From: Sulfurovum sp.
GTDB taxonomy: Bacteria > Campylobacterota > Campylobacteria > Campylobacterales > Sulfurovaceae
Length of the DNA: 6,866 nt
Direction: 5' to 3'
Assembly (NCBI GenBank): GCA_026984165.1
Contig: JALSSQ010000320.1
Span: forward strand, 1 to 6,866
Made by a program: the position numbers and the translations under genes. A model generated the notes under the pieces. The model was not told the DNA's origin, did not search any database, and saw nothing but the letters and a program-made list of their open reading frames with translations. Of this stretch, positions 6,654 to 6,866 are shown piece by piece (position 1 is the first letter of the stretch; each line of letters opens with the position of its first letter).

Positions 6654-6762
6654 CGTAGGTGTGACCATGTCACACGACCAGAGGGTATTTAATCTACAAT
6701 AACAATCACAATTCTCTATGCATACAACCTAAGATTTGATGTGCGACATGGTCGCACCTACG
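6654..6762. repeat. REPIN copy 2 (inverted pair of REP hairpins, 109 bp)
   Basis: It has the same length and orientation as the element at 4621-4729. GTAG (6655-6658) is followed by the perfect hairpin GTGTGAC/CAT/GTCACAC (6659-6675). After a 65-bp interior come the perfect hairpin GTGCGAC/ATG/GTCGCAC (6741-6757) and CTAC (6758-6761). The outermost bases are C and G here but T and A in copy 1, so the ends stay complementary. The interior matches copy 1 without gaps at roughly two thirds of positions, best at ACAATCACAATTC and AAGATTTGAT. In both copies the left arm uses a T-A pair where the right arm uses C-G, which shows the stems are maintained. It lies in the divergent region upstream of the cassette. 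Confidence 0.9.
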
Positions 6763-6783
6763 AAAATAAATATATAAATTATT

Positions 6784-6830
6784 TCGGACATAATACGACC
6801 AAAAAACCCTCTATAATACTCCTAACAAAA
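6784..6830 (+). repeat. Duplicated cis-regulatory block, copy B (47 bp)
   Basis: This is the partner of 6601-6647, on the other side of REPIN copy 2 and in the same orientation. It carries TCGGACATAATACG at its left and a full TATAAT near its right end. It therefore overlaps the promoter of the gene starting at 6846. The conserved left core lies 15-28 nt upstream of the -10 box, a position where a bound regulator could block or assist RNA polymerase. Confidence 0.6.
6812..6817 (+). promoter_or_regulatory. -10 box of the rightward gene at 6846
   Basis: A perfect TATAAT is followed by a leader of about 22 nt and a strong ribosome-binding site. No canonical -35 hexamer is present at 16-18 bp spacing; CGGACA lies about 21 bp upstream and is more likely part of an operator. 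The weak -35 region fits either an activator-dependent promoter or the T-rich/weak -35 promoters of Campylobacterota. Confidence 0.6.
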
Positions 6831-6845
6831 CAAAAGGAGAACACC

Positions 6846-6866
6846 ATGACCCTAAAAGAGTTAGGT
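6846..6866 (+). CDS. Start of a rightward gene, cut by the window end
   Basis: The ATG at 6846 is preceded at 6 nt by AGGAG (6835-6839) within an A-rich leader and by TATAAT at 6812-6817, so the start is well supported. Only seven codons are visible (MTLKELG), too few to name the product. It is transcribed away from the HEPN-like/small/WYL operon and shares the duplicated 47-bp block with it, which suggests common regulation. Confidence 0.7.

Noticed and set aside
4621..6762. CRISPR array interpretation of the repeated 22-bp units
   Set aside because: The units are in inverted pairs with conserved interiors and are about 1.9 kb apart as pairs. There is no regular series of direct repeats and unique spacers.

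Overview
The window looks like a chromosomal segment from an AT-rich Campylobacterota (epsilonproteobacterial) genome, probably a free-living Sulfurovum/Sulfurimonas-type organism rather than a host pathogen. This is inferred from gene content and protein style. The divergent secA / lolA pair is the arrangement I recall from Campylobacter. The genus is not proven.

Left part (1-4617), housekeeping. secA lies on the minus strand. Across a 170-bp divergent promoter region, a tight plus-strand operon starts with lolA (periplasmic lipoprotein carrier). It continues with a one-helix membrane-anchored coiled-coil protein of unknown role and ppk2 (polyphosphate:nucleotide phosphotransferase). Gene junctions are 1 nt apart or overlapping, so co-transcription and coupled translation are likely. 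SecA drives export across the inner membrane and LolA carries exported lipoproteins to the outer membrane, so the two divergent transcripts share an envelope-biogenesis theme.

Right part (4618-6866), accessory. Three minus-strand genes form one compact operon, read from right to left. The first is a 231-aa protein with a HEPN/DUF4145-like C-terminal helical domain carrying an R-x4-H motif. The second is a 76-aa unknown protein, and the last is a 303-aa HTH-WYL transcription regulator. This cassette is bounded on both sides by 109-bp copies of the same element, in the same orientation. Each copy is a pair of inverted REP hairpins with the diagnostic GTAG/CTAC flank, that is, a REPIN. The left copy fills the whole gap between ppk2 and the regulator gene and supplies the regulator's stop codon.

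The right REPIN sits in the divergent region between the cassette and the start of another plus-strand gene (6846, cut by the window end). It is itself flanked by an ungapped, diverged 47-bp direct repeat containing a conserved TCGGACA-N-AATACG core. This is a plausible operator shared by the two divergent transcription units, and the WYL protein is the obvious candidate ligand.

The most noteworthy content is the REPIN family, the REPIN-bounded HEPN-like/small protein/WYL cassette, and the duplicated cis-regulatory block. Assigning the cassette to defence or toxin-type biology is inference from domain types only.
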